Positions 18,081 to 26,687 of a stretch of 64,000 nt of DNA are shown piece by piece. The stretch's first letter is position 1. Each line of letters opens with the position of its first letter. The DNA comes from Gemmatimonadota bacterium (GTDB taxonomy: Bacteria > Latescibacterota > UBA2968 > UBA8231), in assembly GCA_018660835.1 (NCBI GenBank), contig JABJJN010000014.1, positions 62,001 to 126,000 of the forward strand. The letters are read 5' to 3'. Both the position numbers and the translations under genes were made by a program. The notes beneath the pieces were generated by a model. The model was not told the origin of the DNA, ran no database searches, and saw nothing but the letters and a program-made list of their open reading frames with translations.

Positions 18081-18096
18081 CTCTCGCAAGCGAGAG
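18081..18096. promoter_or_regulatory. Perfect 16-bp dyad upstream of the exporter operon
   Basis: CTCTCGC-AA-GCGAGAG is a perfect inverted repeat with 7-bp arms and a 2-bp centre. It lies 67 bases upstream of the ATPase start at 18014, within the only sizeable non-coding space before the exporter run. Its size and position suit an operator for a dimeric repressor of TetR or similar type. I found no convincing -35/-10 pair around it. Regulatory function is inference. Confidence 0.4.
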
Positions 18097-18209
18097 CTGC
18101 GACCATGGCAAGCGACAGGCTGCCCAGTTGGCAACAGTCCGGCGAGGGCATTGGTTTGTGGACACTCGGCAGTGTACTCCTAAAGGAGCCCTTTCGTGTG
18201 TGCATGTAG

Positions 18210-18608
18210 GATTCGTGTCAGGCGCCCCATTTTCCAGCCTACATTCTCTTTGCCAGTGATCCAGATTGGAGCAATGAGACCGGACAATTGTGGCGGATCG
18301 ACACAGATGGAGTCGTCCATCTCGTCGAGACGGACATGGGAACAACCAATGACATGCGCTGCGACAGCGAGGGAAATCTGTATGTCACTCGGTATGGCAA
18401 AGGCACGATCGCCGTCCTCTCCCCTGCCGGCCAATTACAGGAGGAGATTCCCTTGCAGGGAAAGAATCCGACGAACATCGCTTTTGGTGGCCCCGAGGGT
18501 CGAACCGCTTTTGTCACGGTGGGTGATCGGGGTTGTATCGAAGCCTTCCGTACCCGGCACCCCGGCCGCAGCTGGATCTTGCTTCATCCAGACTTGCATG
18601 ATGATTGA
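18210..18608 (+). pseudogene. SMP-30/gluconolactonase/LRE-like remnant, N-terminal half missing
   Basis: The frame is open from the codon after a TAG at 18207 to 18608. It encodes recognisable second-half SMP-30 beta-propeller sequence: SDPDWSNETGQLWRID, then TNDMRCDSEGNLYVTRYGKG and PTNIAFGGPEGRTAFVTV. Family members have about 290 residues, but only about 130 are here, and no frame upstream supplies the metal-binding N-terminal blades. No ATG or well-placed GTG begins it; only a TTG at 18288 is available. I read it as a 5'-deleted gene. Its breakpoint falls beside the start of the exporter operon, so a rearrangement may have joined the two. A PhyH gene follows 27 bases downstream. Confidence 0.65.
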
Positions 18609-18635
18609 CTCCCTGAACTCCCAGGACAGGCGACA

Positions 18636-19715
18636 ATGACGATGGCCAAGCCCGACGTGAAACAGGTGGATATGCTGACACCTGATCAGGTAGCACAGTT
18701 CAAACGCGATGGTTATCTCGTTCTGCCGGGCGCCCTCGACGGCGACCTGTGCCGGCAGGTGAGAGACGATATGTGGGAGACCCTGGCGCGGGGACTGCCA
18801 CGAATGAAACGCGATGACCCGTCGACATGGGGTCCCGTCTCTGACGAGGAGAGCGCAGGACTTGCATCGCAGAGACCGGCGATCGGCGGCGAACCTTATC
18901 TAGGCGGCAAGGGTCACCGATTCAGCATTCGCAATGGCGCCGAGAAACTCCTCCTCGATCTGGCCCCCAGAGCCTGTTGGCAGATCGCCGAACAGCTTCT
19001 CGGCGAGGGCTCCGTCGTTTGGCCCGCCGGTATCGACGAGTCAGGCATGACCCAGGGCCCCTGTCTTCTGAGTGACGATGCCGTGGGTGGATTGGTCAGT
19101 CATATGGGCTCCAACATGGGCTACCCTGAGAAGGGCACCTTCGAGACCGAGCAGAACCTGCCATTGCCACCGACGGGCCCCGTCTGGCTCAATGGCCAGG
19201 GCTCTCGAGGCCTTTACTGCACCCTGCCCAACAGTCCATCCCCCGGTCCTGATTTTCGCGGTGTCCACTCCGATGGCGCGTGTTATGGTAGATGGCGCGT
19301 GCAGATCGCTGCCTATACAGACGATTTGCCAGCTGCATCGGGTGGCTTCACTGTATGGCCAGGTAGCCACACGAGAATCTGGGACGAGCAGTGGAAGGCA
19401 TTTCATGAGGGGGAGAAGCACACAGACTCTCATCTTGCCGTACGCAAAGCCGGGGGCTACGCGGATCCAGTCATTCAGCAGATCAAGTCTGATACGGCGC
19501 CCGTTGATTGCCACGGGCCTGCGGGCACAGTCGTGTTGTGGCACACGAAGATTCTGCATATGGCCGGACAGAATCAGTCTCGTGATATCATCCGCCAGGC
19601 GACGATCTACGGTTATCTGAAGACGCTGGCGTCCTTGTCCGATGCACGGGCCCTTGACAATCGGGGCGACGACGCGTGGCGCGACTGGTCCGACGAGGTT
19701 CGCGCCGCAAGCTGA
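18636..19715 (+). CDS. Phytanoyl-CoA dioxygenase (PhyH) family oxygenase
   Basis: 359 residues, longer than the average of about 280. The iron ligands are visible: His211 and Asp213 in GVHSDGACYG, and distal His308 in KILHMAG, with Arg320 placed for 2-oxoglutarate. The PGSHTR turn lies at 242-247. The extra length is an insert of about 60 residues before the HxD motif that includes PPTGPVWLNGQG. Cytosolic Fe(II)/2-oxoglutarate oxygenase of unknown substrate. ATG at 18636 or 18642 are both possible. It follows the SMP-30 remnant, a pairing that suggests sugar-acid or lactone catabolism in the ancestral operon. Confidence 0.85.
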   Translation: MTMAKPDVKQVDMLTPDQVAQFKRDGYLVLPGALDGDLCRQVRDDMWETLARGLPRMKRDDPSTWGPVSDEESAGLASQRPAIGGEPYLGGKGHRFSIRNGAEKLLLDLAPRACWQIAEQLLGEGSVVWPAGIDESGMTQGPCLLSDDAVGGLVSHMGSNMGYPEKGTFETEQNLPLPPTGPVWLNGQGSRGLYCTLPNSPSPGPDFRGVHSDGACYGRWRVQIAAYTDDLPAASGGFTVWPGSHTRIWDEQWKAFHEGEKHTDSHLAVRKAGGYADPVIQQIKSDTAPVDCHGPAGTVVLWHTKILHMAGQNQSRDIIRQATIYGYLKTLASLSDARALDNRGDDAWRDWSDEVRAAS

Positions 19716-19730
19716 ACGGGCCGGCTTACC

Positions 19731-20504
19731 TCAGCCTTTCTCAGCGACCATCCAGCACATGGCCCGACGTCGGACAGATCTGGTGAAGGGCAGATTTCCT
19801 GGTTCTACCAGAAAACCGACGATCTCCCCTGTCGTTGACGGCAGCAACATGCCTATGTGCAGGCCGTCAGCCCAGGTCGTTGGCCATTGCGGCGCACCGA
19901 CAACAACGAGATCGCAATTTGATTCAACGTGACCATCGCGAATGACAGGTTGCATCGTCGTCACGTAACTGATGTGTTCGGGCCCGTCGCTGTCATTGTC
20001 GGCAAGCCCGAAGAGCTGACGGATACCCACTTGGATCGTCCGCCCCTGCCGCACGTGGTCCTTGAGTTCGTCGAGATCGCCACGGAGCCGGTTACCGTCT
20101 TTGTCATGTTCATACACGAGGCGCCAGCGATCGTTGACGAACCAGCGATAGACTCCGTAGCCGTATGTTGCACTCTCATCTAGCGCGACATCACCCCAAA
20201 GCCACTTCATCTGCGAAAACGCACCTGACATATCGTATTTGAAGATGCTGCAGTTTGGCTGCTCTACCTGCTGACCGTGGTGGACGTAGCCATGATGGTG
20301 GCTCATCAGTCCGGCGAAAGCCTGCGACTCGCCTGCATAGGTCTGCTGGAAATAGATCGTTTCCTCGTATTTTTCCGTCGTCATATAGACGCGCAGGTCG
20401 GCGCCACGGCGAACCTTCTCGGCCACATCGGCTACACTTCCGATCGTGACTTTCAGATCGGCCTGTTGTTCCAGCGCCAGCTCCCATCCATCCATGCTGA
20501 TCAT
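19731..20504 (-). CDS. Conserved protein of unknown function
   Basis: 257 residues from the ATG at 20504, which overlaps the upstream PhyH stop as ATGA; ATG 20495 is the alternative. No signal peptide or membrane segment. Notable parts are RGADLRVYMTTEKYEETIYF, a His-rich SHHHGYVHHG and a C-terminal SNCDLVVVGAPQWP. It shows a soluble mixed alpha/beta composition with many aromatic residues, and I recognise no named domain. Translational coupling to the PhyH gene suggests action on the same substrate. The His cluster could bind metal, but that is a guess. Confidence 0.7.
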   Translation of the reverse strand: MISMDGWELALEQQADLKVTIGSVADVAEKVRRGADLRVYMTTEKYEETIYFQQTYAGESQAFAGLMSHHHGYVHHGQQVEQPNCSIFKYDMSGAFSQMKWLWGDVALDESATYGYGVYRWFVNDRWRLVYEHDKDGNRLRGDLDELKDHVRQGRTIQVGIRQLFGLADNDSDGPEHISYVTTMQPVIRDGHVESNCDLVVVGAPQWPTTWADGLHIGMLLPSTTGEIVGFLVEPGNLPFTRSVRRRAMCWMVAEKG

Positions 20505-21226
20505 ATCTCCCAATGGTGCCACGGATCCTCAGGGATTGCTTGGCGCACACCAGCATCGTCTTCGTGGACCCAGCGCGAGAAGAATCCCACGCGTGGAGAG
20601 GGACGCACATTCGGTGACCCTGTGTGGCACAACCATCCGTGCCAAAGGATCACGTCCCCCGCCTTGGCGACGAATTCCCGCGCCGGTTCGGGGCCATCAT
20701 CGGAGAAAATGCCCCAGCCTCTCTTCTCCCATTCGGCTGTCTCGCGAAAGGTTCCTTCGATCTGCTCTGGATGTTCACGGAAGTAGCGGTGCGCCACGTG
20801 GTGGCTGCCAGGCCAGTATGTATAGGCTCCGCCCCCTGCTTCCACATCATGCAAGTAGGTTGTGGCCCCGACCATCAGAACCGCCTGGCAACCCTCGCCC
20901 GGATATCCATCCAAATGGCCTGATTCGGGCATCTTCCACTCCTCATCTTGCTGCGGCCAACGCACCAGCACACCACATCCGCCACCACTGAAGTGTCCGC
21001 CACCTACTTGCTGGACCACTTCCTGCAGATCTGGCAATTCACCGAACACTGGATCCGGTTGGAAGCCCTCGACCTTCTCCGGCCACTTTTCTGGCTCGTC
21101 AATCGTGCAGCCGAGATGCTGCCAGAATTGGTCCTGCCACTGTCGAACCGTGTCGGCGGCGACGAAACCGGGAAGAATCAGGTGACCGTGGTCCTTGAAT
21201 GAGTTGATCTGATCGGCACTGAGCAT
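20501..21226 (-). CDS. Phytanoyl-CoA dioxygenase (PhyH) family oxygenase
   Basis: 241 residues from the ATG at 21226 before MLSADQINSFKDHGHLILPG, a typical PhyH N-terminus. The frame extends upstream, but that part is non-coding in composition. His104 and Asp106 (GHLDGYPG) and distal His201 (WLCHTGSPN) give a complete iron site. The WPGSHH turn lies at 138-143 and an Arg is found near 208-212. The gene is divergent from the unknown gene at 21387, and the 160-bp space between them carries a paired motif. It overlaps the unknown gene at 19731. Confidence 0.85.
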   Translation of the reverse strand: MLSADQINSFKDHGHLILPGFVAADTVRQWQDQFWQHLGCTIDEPEKWPEKVEGFQPDPVFGELPDLQEVVQQVGGGHFSGGGCGVLVRWPQQDEEWKMPESGHLDGYPGEGCQAVLMVGATTYLHDVEAGGGAYTYWPGSHHVAHRYFREHPEQIEGTFRETAEWEKRGWGIFSDDGPEPAREFVAKAGDVILWHGWLCHTGSPNVRPSPRVGFFSRWVHEDDAGVRQAIPEDPWHHWEI

Positions 21227-21301
21227 GGAGTGGTCGTCATCTCTCTTGTTGGGCTGGAAGGACGCATTTTGCAGCTGCCAAGCTAACCGAAAATCCCGTC
21301 T

Positions 21302-21335
21302 CCACCACCTGCCTTCCAGGCAGACCACCACCTGC
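21302..21335. repeat. Paired 11-bp direct repeats in a divergent promoter region
   Basis: CCACCACCTGC occurs at 21302-21312 and again at 21325-21335, a 23-bp period, in the space between the divergent PhyH gene and the unknown gene at 21387. Between the two copies CTGCCT and AGGCAG can also pair. The spacing is close to two helical turns, as in operators bound by a tandem dimer. Function is inferred. Confidence 0.4.
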
Positions 21336-21386
21336 ACAGAGGCGCGCATTTGCCCGAAGACCCGGTATCGGACGATACTGGAGGCC

Positions 21387-22268
21387 ATGAGCGAATTCGA
21401 ACCCCGATCAATGGTGGGCCTGCTGCCCGTCCATAGCCACCTGATTCAGGCAGGTGACCTGCAGGCCATTGTTGGTGATGGCGTGCGCAATGGCGTCGGT
21501 GGGACCCAATACTGTGGCTTGTGGTCTCTCACATCCCGCTATCGCGTCTTCAACACCTTTGGCAATAGTTTCGCCGGCTTACTACCAGGTGAACTCCGCG
21601 GCAAGCGCACCTTCCTTGAAGAGCTCGATGCGACGAGCGCCGTGTTAACACGCGAACCGGATCGACAACGTCAGAGCCGAATTCGTGCCGTGTATCGTGT
21701 GGAAGCGCCACACACGATCTGCCATGAGCTCACCCTCTGCGACGAGGCCGACCTGCGGGCCCCTGGGTGCAGCTTCCGCGAAGTCTCCTGGTGCAATTAC
21801 ATGAATAGTCCGGACGATCCGCGTCTGCATTTTCTCGCCAATGGTCAGTGGCTTCGCTACATCCCGCCGAGCCACGGCATGCACAGCAACGTTGCCCCAG
21901 CGATCGTGCCAGATGATGAACTTGAGCAGTGGCCATCTTCAGGCGAGGGCCGGCCCTTCCATTGGCACCGTGCACCTTTCCGCTTCGACGAACCATTCTA
22001 TTATGGTCGCATTGGCGACATGGTATTGCTGCTGGTCTTCGACCAACCGCAGTGGTTGCGGTTCTTCTCCTCTCCTTCAGGTGGAGGAAGTGCCATGCAG
22101 TCGGGACGTGCCTGCCCGGCGTGGGACTTCGAATGGATCATTCCCGAGGGCGAATACATGCCTGGCCGCGACTTTACTTTCCGCGTCCGGATGATCTACA
22201 AACGCTTTCTGTCTGATGACGATATCCTTCTGGAAGTCCAGAAGGCCCAACAAGCTCTATACAGCTGA
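21387..22268 (+). CDS. Conserved protein of unknown function next to aldose epimerase
   Basis: 293 residues from the ATG at 21387. The frame is open further upstream, but that stretch belongs to the divergent promoter region. No signal peptide or membrane helices. The sequence is rich in beta-type stretches and aromatic residues (REVSWCNYMNSPDDPRLHFL, FHWHRAPFRFDEPFYYGRIG, CPAWDFEWIIPEGEYMPGRD). This would fit a sugar-binding beta-sandwich fold, but I cannot assign a family. It ends 8 bases before the galM-like gene, so joint carbohydrate metabolism is plausible. Confidence 0.75.
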   Translation: MSEFEPRSMVGLLPVHSHLIQAGDLQAIVGDGVRNGVGGTQYCGLWSLTSRYRVFNTFGNSFAGLLPGELRGKRTFLEELDATSAVLTREPDRQRQSRIRAVYRVEAPHTICHELTLCDEADLRAPGCSFREVSWCNYMNSPDDPRLHFLANGQWLRYIPPSHGMHSNVAPAIVPDDELEQWPSSGEGRPFHWHRAPFRFDEPFYYGRIGDMVLLLVFDQPQWLRFFSSPSGGGSAMQSGRACPAWDFEWIIPEGEYMPGRDFTFRVRMIYKRFLSDDDILLEVQKAQQALYS

Positions 22269-22276
22269 AAGGCACC

Positions 22277-23323
22277 ATGACGTCGATCGCACGCGACACC
22301 TTTGGTACCATCGACGGCGAGTCCGTCGCTCTTTTTACCTTGGCCAATGATCGCGGTGCGGTTGTGCGCATCACCGAATACGGCGGCACCCTTGTCAGCG
22401 TCAGTGTTCCTGATCGGTTCGGCGAGTCCGCCGATGTTGTGCTTGGTTTCGACACCCTCGAGGAATACCAGACCAAGTCGGGCTCATTGGGGGTCATTGT
22501 CGGACGCTTCGCCAATCGGATCGCAGCGGGGCGCTTTCAGCTCGACGGCGCCGACTATCAATTGGCGATCAACAATCCGCCCAATCACCTGCACGGTGGC
22601 GAGGGTGGATTTCAGCGGGCACTCTGGCAGGGCGAGGTAGAAGACAGCCTCGAAGGACTCGGCGTGCGTCTCAACTACACCAGTGCCGACGGTGAGGACG
22701 GCTACCCGGGTGAAGTCAAAGTCGAGGTTCGCTACACGCTGACCAAGGCGAGTGGACTACGCATCGATTACTACGCCACCACTGACCGTCCGACCCCCAT
22801 CAATCTGACCAACCACGCCTATTTCCAATTGCAGGGTCACAATCAGGGTGCGATCCATCAGCACGTGCTGCGCCTCAAGTCGAGTCAGTACACGGTTCGT
22901 GATGCAAGTGGCATTCCCTCGGGAGAGATCGCGCTCGTGGAAGGCACACCCTTCGACTTCACAAGCCCCATGGAGATCGGCGCCAGAATCGATCAATTGG
23001 AGAGTGGTGGCTACGATGACAACCTCGTGTTCGATGGCTGGGAATCCAATGGTCGTCCACGACTGGTTGGGGAAGTGATCGAACCAGTTCGCGGTCGACG
23101 CATGGAGTTGCTCACAACTGAACCCGGCGTGCAGCTGTATACGGGAAACTTCCTCGACGGACTCGAAGGCAAGCAGGGCGCGATCTATGATCGACATCAC
23201 GCCTTCTGTCTGGAGACACAGCACTTCCCAGACAGCGTCAACCACGACCACTTCCCGTCTGTCATCCTGCGACCCGATGAGACGTATCGGCAGACGACCG
23301 AATACCGCTTCTCCACACTCTAG
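22277..23323 (+). CDS. galM: Aldose 1-epimerase (mutarotase)
   Basis: 348 residues, normal for GalM. Seen are NRIAAGRFQLDG, NHLHGGEGGF (about 97-106), the catalytic-His motif LTNHAYFQLQG, PGVQLYTGNFLDG and the catalytic-Glu block FCLETQHFPDSVNH. The enzyme interconverts alpha and beta anomers of aldoses in the cytosol. AAAGG lies about 6 bases before the ATG. It is probably co-transcribed with the unknown gene 8 bases upstream and converges on a PhyH gene. Confidence 0.93.
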   Translation: MTSIARDTFGTIDGESVALFTLANDRGAVVRITEYGGTLVSVSVPDRFGESADVVLGFDTLEEYQTKSGSLGVIVGRFANRIAAGRFQLDGADYQLAINNPPNHLHGGEGGFQRALWQGEVEDSLEGLGVRLNYTSADGEDGYPGEVKVEVRYTLTKASGLRIDYYATTDRPTPINLTNHAYFQLQGHNQGAIHQHVLRLKSSQYTVRDASGIPSGEIALVEGTPFDFTSPMEIGARIDQLESGGYDDNLVFDGWESNGRPRLVGEVIEPVRGRRMELLTTEPGVQLYTGNFLDGLEGKQGAIYDRHHAFCLETQHFPDSVNHDHFPSVILRPDETYRQTTEYRFSTL

Positions 23324-23340
23324 CCTACCGGCAGCGTGAA

Positions 23341-24093
23341 TCAATACAGCGACAGCAGTCCTTCCGCACCTTCGTAGCGATTCTCGAACTCAGGTGTAAT
23401 GCGTCGAGCCTTTGAATCTGCACCAGGATTTCGATAGCCATAGACGACACACCAGCGTGTGTCACTACCCTCCTGTCGCGGGTTGACGGCGTGCGCCGCA
23501 TGTGTCCACAACAGGGCGACAGAGCCAGGCTCCGCCTCCAGCGCCTCGATGGTCAGCGGTCGACCACTGGCCGGGTCTACACGATCCCTCATCCAACCTT
23601 CAAGCAGATCCTCGTCGGTGCCGCCTTGAATCTGGGGATCGCGAAACAGATGACTCCCAGGCACGACCTTGAGATTCCCATCATCTGCACCAAATCCATT
23701 CACATAGAAGAAAATTCGGATGAATCCGAGAGACTCATCTTCTTCCGCATAGGCATGAGAATGCCAGTTGGTGCCGCCATTGCCACCCGGTCGATTGAGT
23801 GAAAAGCAGTGGTCGTAGCGGATGCTCTCTCCGAGTACGGATCGGGCCAGACTCAGCATCTGCGGATGACCGATGAGACTCGCCAAATAGTCATCGAACT
23901 GGGCGGCATAGTGATTGGGTGGATAGTTGGCGTCGCCGGGCATCAATGCATGGATACGGCTCAGTGCCTCCGTAAGCGATCCGCATGCTGCGTCCGTCAA
24001 CAGACCGGGCAACACAATGTGTCCGGTCTCATCAAGAGACCGTTTCGCTTCTGTGTCGAGGCAGGTTGAACGAAATAGACTGGCTTTTTCCAT
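23341..24093 (-). CDS. PhyH family protein with an atypical HxH iron motif
   Basis: 250 residues from the ATG at 24093; a GTG at 24129 is an alternative start and neither has a good ribosome site. The fold markers are present: DETGHIVLPG at the N-terminus, VVPGSHLF at 143-150 and the distal HAVNP with His201. At the place of the usual HxD the sequence reads NWHSHAYAEED, His111 and His113, so the acidic ligand is replaced by His unless Glu117/Glu118 takes its role. This could change metal chemistry or indicate a subfamily variant. It is divergent from the M24 peptidase gene. Confidence 0.78.
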   Translation of the reverse strand: MEKASLFRSTCLDTEAKRSLDETGHIVLPGLLTDAACGSLTEALSRIHALMPGDANYPPNHYAAQFDDYLASLIGHPQMLSLARSVLGESIRYDHCFSLNRPGGNGGTNWHSHAYAEEDESLGFIRIFFYVNGFGADDGNLKVVPGSHLFRDPQIQGGTDEDLLEGWMRDRVDPASGRPLTIEALEAEPGSVALLWTHAAHAVNPRQEGSDTRWCVVYGYRNPGADSKARRITPEFENRYEGAEGLLSLY

Positions 24094-24160
24094 AACACTA
24101 CCAGATAGAGATTCAGAGTCATCAGCCACTTTGAGTTGTACAAGATGACACGATGTGTCA

Positions 24161-24191
24161 GGGTTTGCCAGGGACGGGCAATGGCAAGCCC
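24161..24191. promoter_or_regulatory. Imperfect dyad in the PhyH / M24 divergent region
   Basis: GGGTTTGCC (24161-24169) and GGCAAGCCC (24183-24191) pair in 8 of 9 positions around a 13-base centre, with a perfect TTGCCA/TGGCAA core. It lies in the 233-bp divergent region, about 70 bases upstream of the PhyH start at 24093. It may be an operator or an RNA hairpin. Confidence 0.3.
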
Positions 24192-24262
24192 CGGCTCGGT
24201 TGGCTCTCGCCTGTTCGCGCCTTACTGTATCGGCCTATCTTCCGGTCCTATCTCGGGGCCGC

Positions 24263-24304
24263 TTCACCTGCCCTGTGATCGATTTCACCTGCCCCAAAAT
24301 CGAT
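24263..24304 (+). repeat. Two tandem 21-bp direct repeats just upstream of the M24 peptidase ribosome site
   Basis: Units 24263-24283 and 24284-24304 share TTCACCTGCCC and ATCGAT and differ only in a 4-base centre (TGTG versus CAAA). The period of 21 bp is two helical turns. The array ends 7 bases before the AAAGGAG of the next gene. It looks like a double operator, or a repeated element in the leader. Function is inferred. Confidence 0.5.
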
Positions 24305-24326
24305 ACGCCCTAAAGGAGATCCCACC

Positions 24327-25463
24327 GTGCTGACCAAAGACGGATGCCGCACACGTCAGGCGCGACTTTGCCAACGACTCAGCGATGCTGGCATCGATGC
24401 CATCGCCATCGTTCATCCGCTGGAGATCTACTACTTCACCGGCGTGCTCTTGCCTGAGACATTCCCGGCACAACCAGCGCTCCTGTGGATCGAGGCAGGC
24501 GGTGCCAGTTTTCTCGCCGCCGACAGCGACGCAGGTGAACCAGTTGTCGACGAGTGTGTCACCTACGTCAGCAGTCTCGGCGGTACAATGAACTCCTACA
24601 TGCGTACCCAACTCAGTGAACTCGTCGTTGAACGGTTGCAGACAAAGAAGACCCGAGCATCACGAGTCGGTTTCCAACGGGAATTCATGGTCAAGATGCT
24701 CGCCGAGCACATAGAGAAAGGCCTCGGCGGGGCACCTGAATGGGTGGACGTGGATGAGACATTGCATCAGCTGCAGGAAGTGAAGGATGCAGATGAGATC
24801 GAACTCATGCGCAAGGCCGTACAGATTGATCTGGCCGCCTATGATGCGGCACAGAAGGCAATTGCTCCCGGTGTAAACGAGCTTGAAGTCCTCGGCGCCG
24901 CGCAGCAGGCCGCTCATCTGGCGGCGGGCGAGAAAGTCTTCCATGATGGCGACTATCGATGCGGACAGCTGGGTGGTTTTGCCCGCGATCGCAAGATCGA
25001 AGAGGGTGAACTCTACATCATTGATGCATGGGTCACCTATCGGGGCTATTGGTCCGACCTGTGCCGCACCTTCGCCGTGTCCGAGCCGACAGAACTACAG
25101 GAGTCGATCTTCGATCACCTTAGTGCGTTCCACGATCGTATCAGTGACTATCTACAACCGGGATTAGACAGTCGCGAGTGTGCCAAGGCGATGGATGCTT
25201 ACATCCGCGAGCATCCGGCGCTGGCTGATGCGGGCCTCGGACATCATGGGGGCCATACGATCGGTTTGCGCGCTCATCAGATGCCTGATGTGAATGCAAC
25301 ACGAGGCGGCCTCTTCCAGGTGGGCAATGTCGTCTCCATCGAACCGGGGTCCTACATCCCCGAGGCGCGCGCCGGTGTGCGGCTGGAGAACATGTATCTG
25401 ATCACTGAGGAGGGCCCGGAGAATCTGTCCGAGTATCCTATGCAGATCAGATGCAAGACGTGA
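24327..25463 (+). CDS. M24 family metallopeptidase (Xaa-Pro dipeptidase-like)
   Basis: 378 residues. The GTG start at 24327 is fixed by AAAGGAG ending 9 bases upstream. The N-terminal creatinase-like domain (about 10-150) is followed by a pita-bread domain with all five metal ligands: Asp233 (IIDAWV), Asp244 (WSDLCR), His310 (GGHTIGL), Glu339 (SIEPGS) and Glu354 (VRLENM). It is therefore probably an active dinuclear metal hydrolase. Family members cleave Xaa-Pro dipeptides or, as creatinase-type enzymes, other C-N bonds. It starts what looks like a two-gene unit with the SGNH hydrolase 9 bases downstream. Confidence 0.9.
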   Translation: MLTKDGCRTRQARLCQRLSDAGIDAIAIVHPLEIYYFTGVLLPETFPAQPALLWIEAGGASFLAADSDAGEPVVDECVTYVSSLGGTMNSYMRTQLSELVVERLQTKKTRASRVGFQREFMVKMLAEHIEKGLGGAPEWVDVDETLHQLQEVKDADEIELMRKAVQIDLAAYDAAQKAIAPGVNELEVLGAAQQAAHLAAGEKVFHDGDYRCGQLGGFARDRKIEEGELYIIDAWVTYRGYWSDLCRTFAVSEPTELQESIFDHLSAFHDRISDYLQPGLDSRECAKAMDAYIREHPALADAGLGHHGGHTIGLRAHQMPDVNATRGGLFQVGNVVSIEPGSYIPEARAGVRLENMYLITEEGPENLSEYPMQIRCKT

Positions 25464-25472
25464 TGTGATCCC

Positions 25473-26687
25473 ATGATCAGCTACGCGGAATTCCTCGCCA
25501 CAGCAGCCGTCCCACGCGAGACGATTGATCGGTTCCTCGACGAGACAGAGCCGACATGGGCCCGTTTTGACGAGGAGGTAGGCTACACCCTGGGTCGATT
25601 CCTGCCTCGTGATGGTATCGATGAGAGTTGGACGATATCCACAGCTCTCGACAATGGTCAACGCACACCGTGGCTGTATGCTGATCAACCGTGTCGCTTG
25701 AACACCTACGGCGACTCCTTCACGCAGTGCCACCAGGTCTGTGACGGCGAGACCTGGCAGGAATATCTCGCCGGCCACCTTGGCGAGCCATTACGAAATT
25801 TTGGCATGGGTGGCTTCGGTGTGAATCAGGCCTACCGTCGTATGCGCCGCGTCGAGACCTCAGCTCTCGGCACCGAGTATGCCATTCTCTATATCTGGGG
25901 CGATGACCACTGTCGCTCTGTCATGCGAAGTCGCCATGCCGCGACACATCGGGTCTGGGACGACCAGAATGGTCGCATGTTTCACGGCAACTTCTGGGCA
26001 AATGTCGAAATCGATCTCGTCAGTGGTGACTTCGTCGAAAGACCCAATCTCTGTTCATCACCCGAGACGCTGTATCGGATGTGCGAGCCAGAGTTCATGA
26101 TCGACGCACTGCGCGACGACCTGATGGTCATGCTTTATGCCATGGAGCGTTTTGATGTGCAAGGCGATGCCAGATTACTCGGTCAGCTGGCGCAGCACCT
26201 GCACGAACCGCCCATTGACGAGGCAAGCGACGAATCACGACTGCAGGGCATCAAGCGGCTGAAACTGGCTTACGGTTTCGCCGCGAGCCGGTATTTGGTC
26301 AGTCAGGCACGGAGCTTCCTGAGTGAACACAACAAGCAGTTGCTGGTCTGCCTCCTGTGTCCCACGGCGACTGACCAAGCTCTCCGTGGCCAACCGCGAT
26401 ACGACCAGGCCTTTGCCGATCATCTACAAGAAGAAGATTATCGCGTCTTCGATATGAACGAGATCCACGCCCGTGACTACGCCGCCTTTGATCTGTCGAT
26501 CGACGAGTATCGAAGACGCTACTGGATCGGCCACTACTCGCCAGCGGGAAACCACTTCTTCGCCTATCACCTCAAGAATACCATCGTCGACTGGTTGGAT
26601 CCCAAGCCCCGCACCTATCGAGGCGAAGAGATGACGACGACAGATTTCAGTGGCTACCTGCCTGACACAGCCACGCTTAGCGCCTGA
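25473..26687 (+). CDS. SGNH/GDSL-like hydrolase
   Basis: 404 residues. Block I is TYGDSFTQ (nucleophile Ser82), block II is NFGMGGFGVNQ (oxyanion Gly at about 112-115), block III is IWGDDH where GxN is expected, and block V is GHYSPAGNHFFA near the C-terminus with the catalytic His. No clear signal peptide. The long insert (about 165-290) is family-specific. Likely an esterase or deacetylase acting on a small ester or acetylated sugar. Its 3' end overlaps the convergent metallophosphatase by 11 bases. Confidence 0.75.
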   Translation: MISYAEFLATAAVPRETIDRFLDETEPTWARFDEEVGYTLGRFLPRDGIDESWTISTALDNGQRTPWLYADQPCRLNTYGDSFTQCHQVCDGETWQEYLAGHLGEPLRNFGMGGFGVNQAYRRMRRVETSALGTEYAILYIWGDDHCRSVMRSRHAATHRVWDDQNGRMFHGNFWANVEIDLVSGDFVERPNLCSSPETLYRMCEPEFMIDALRDDLMVMLYAMERFDVQGDARLLGQLAQHLHEPPIDEASDESRLQGIKRLKLAYGFAASRYLVSQARSFLSEHNKQLLVCLLCPTATDQALRGQPRYDQAFADHLQEEDYRVFDMNEIHARDYAAFDLSIDEYRRRYWIGHYSPAGNHFFAYHLKNTIVDWLDPKPRTYRGEEMTTTDFSGYLPDTATLSA

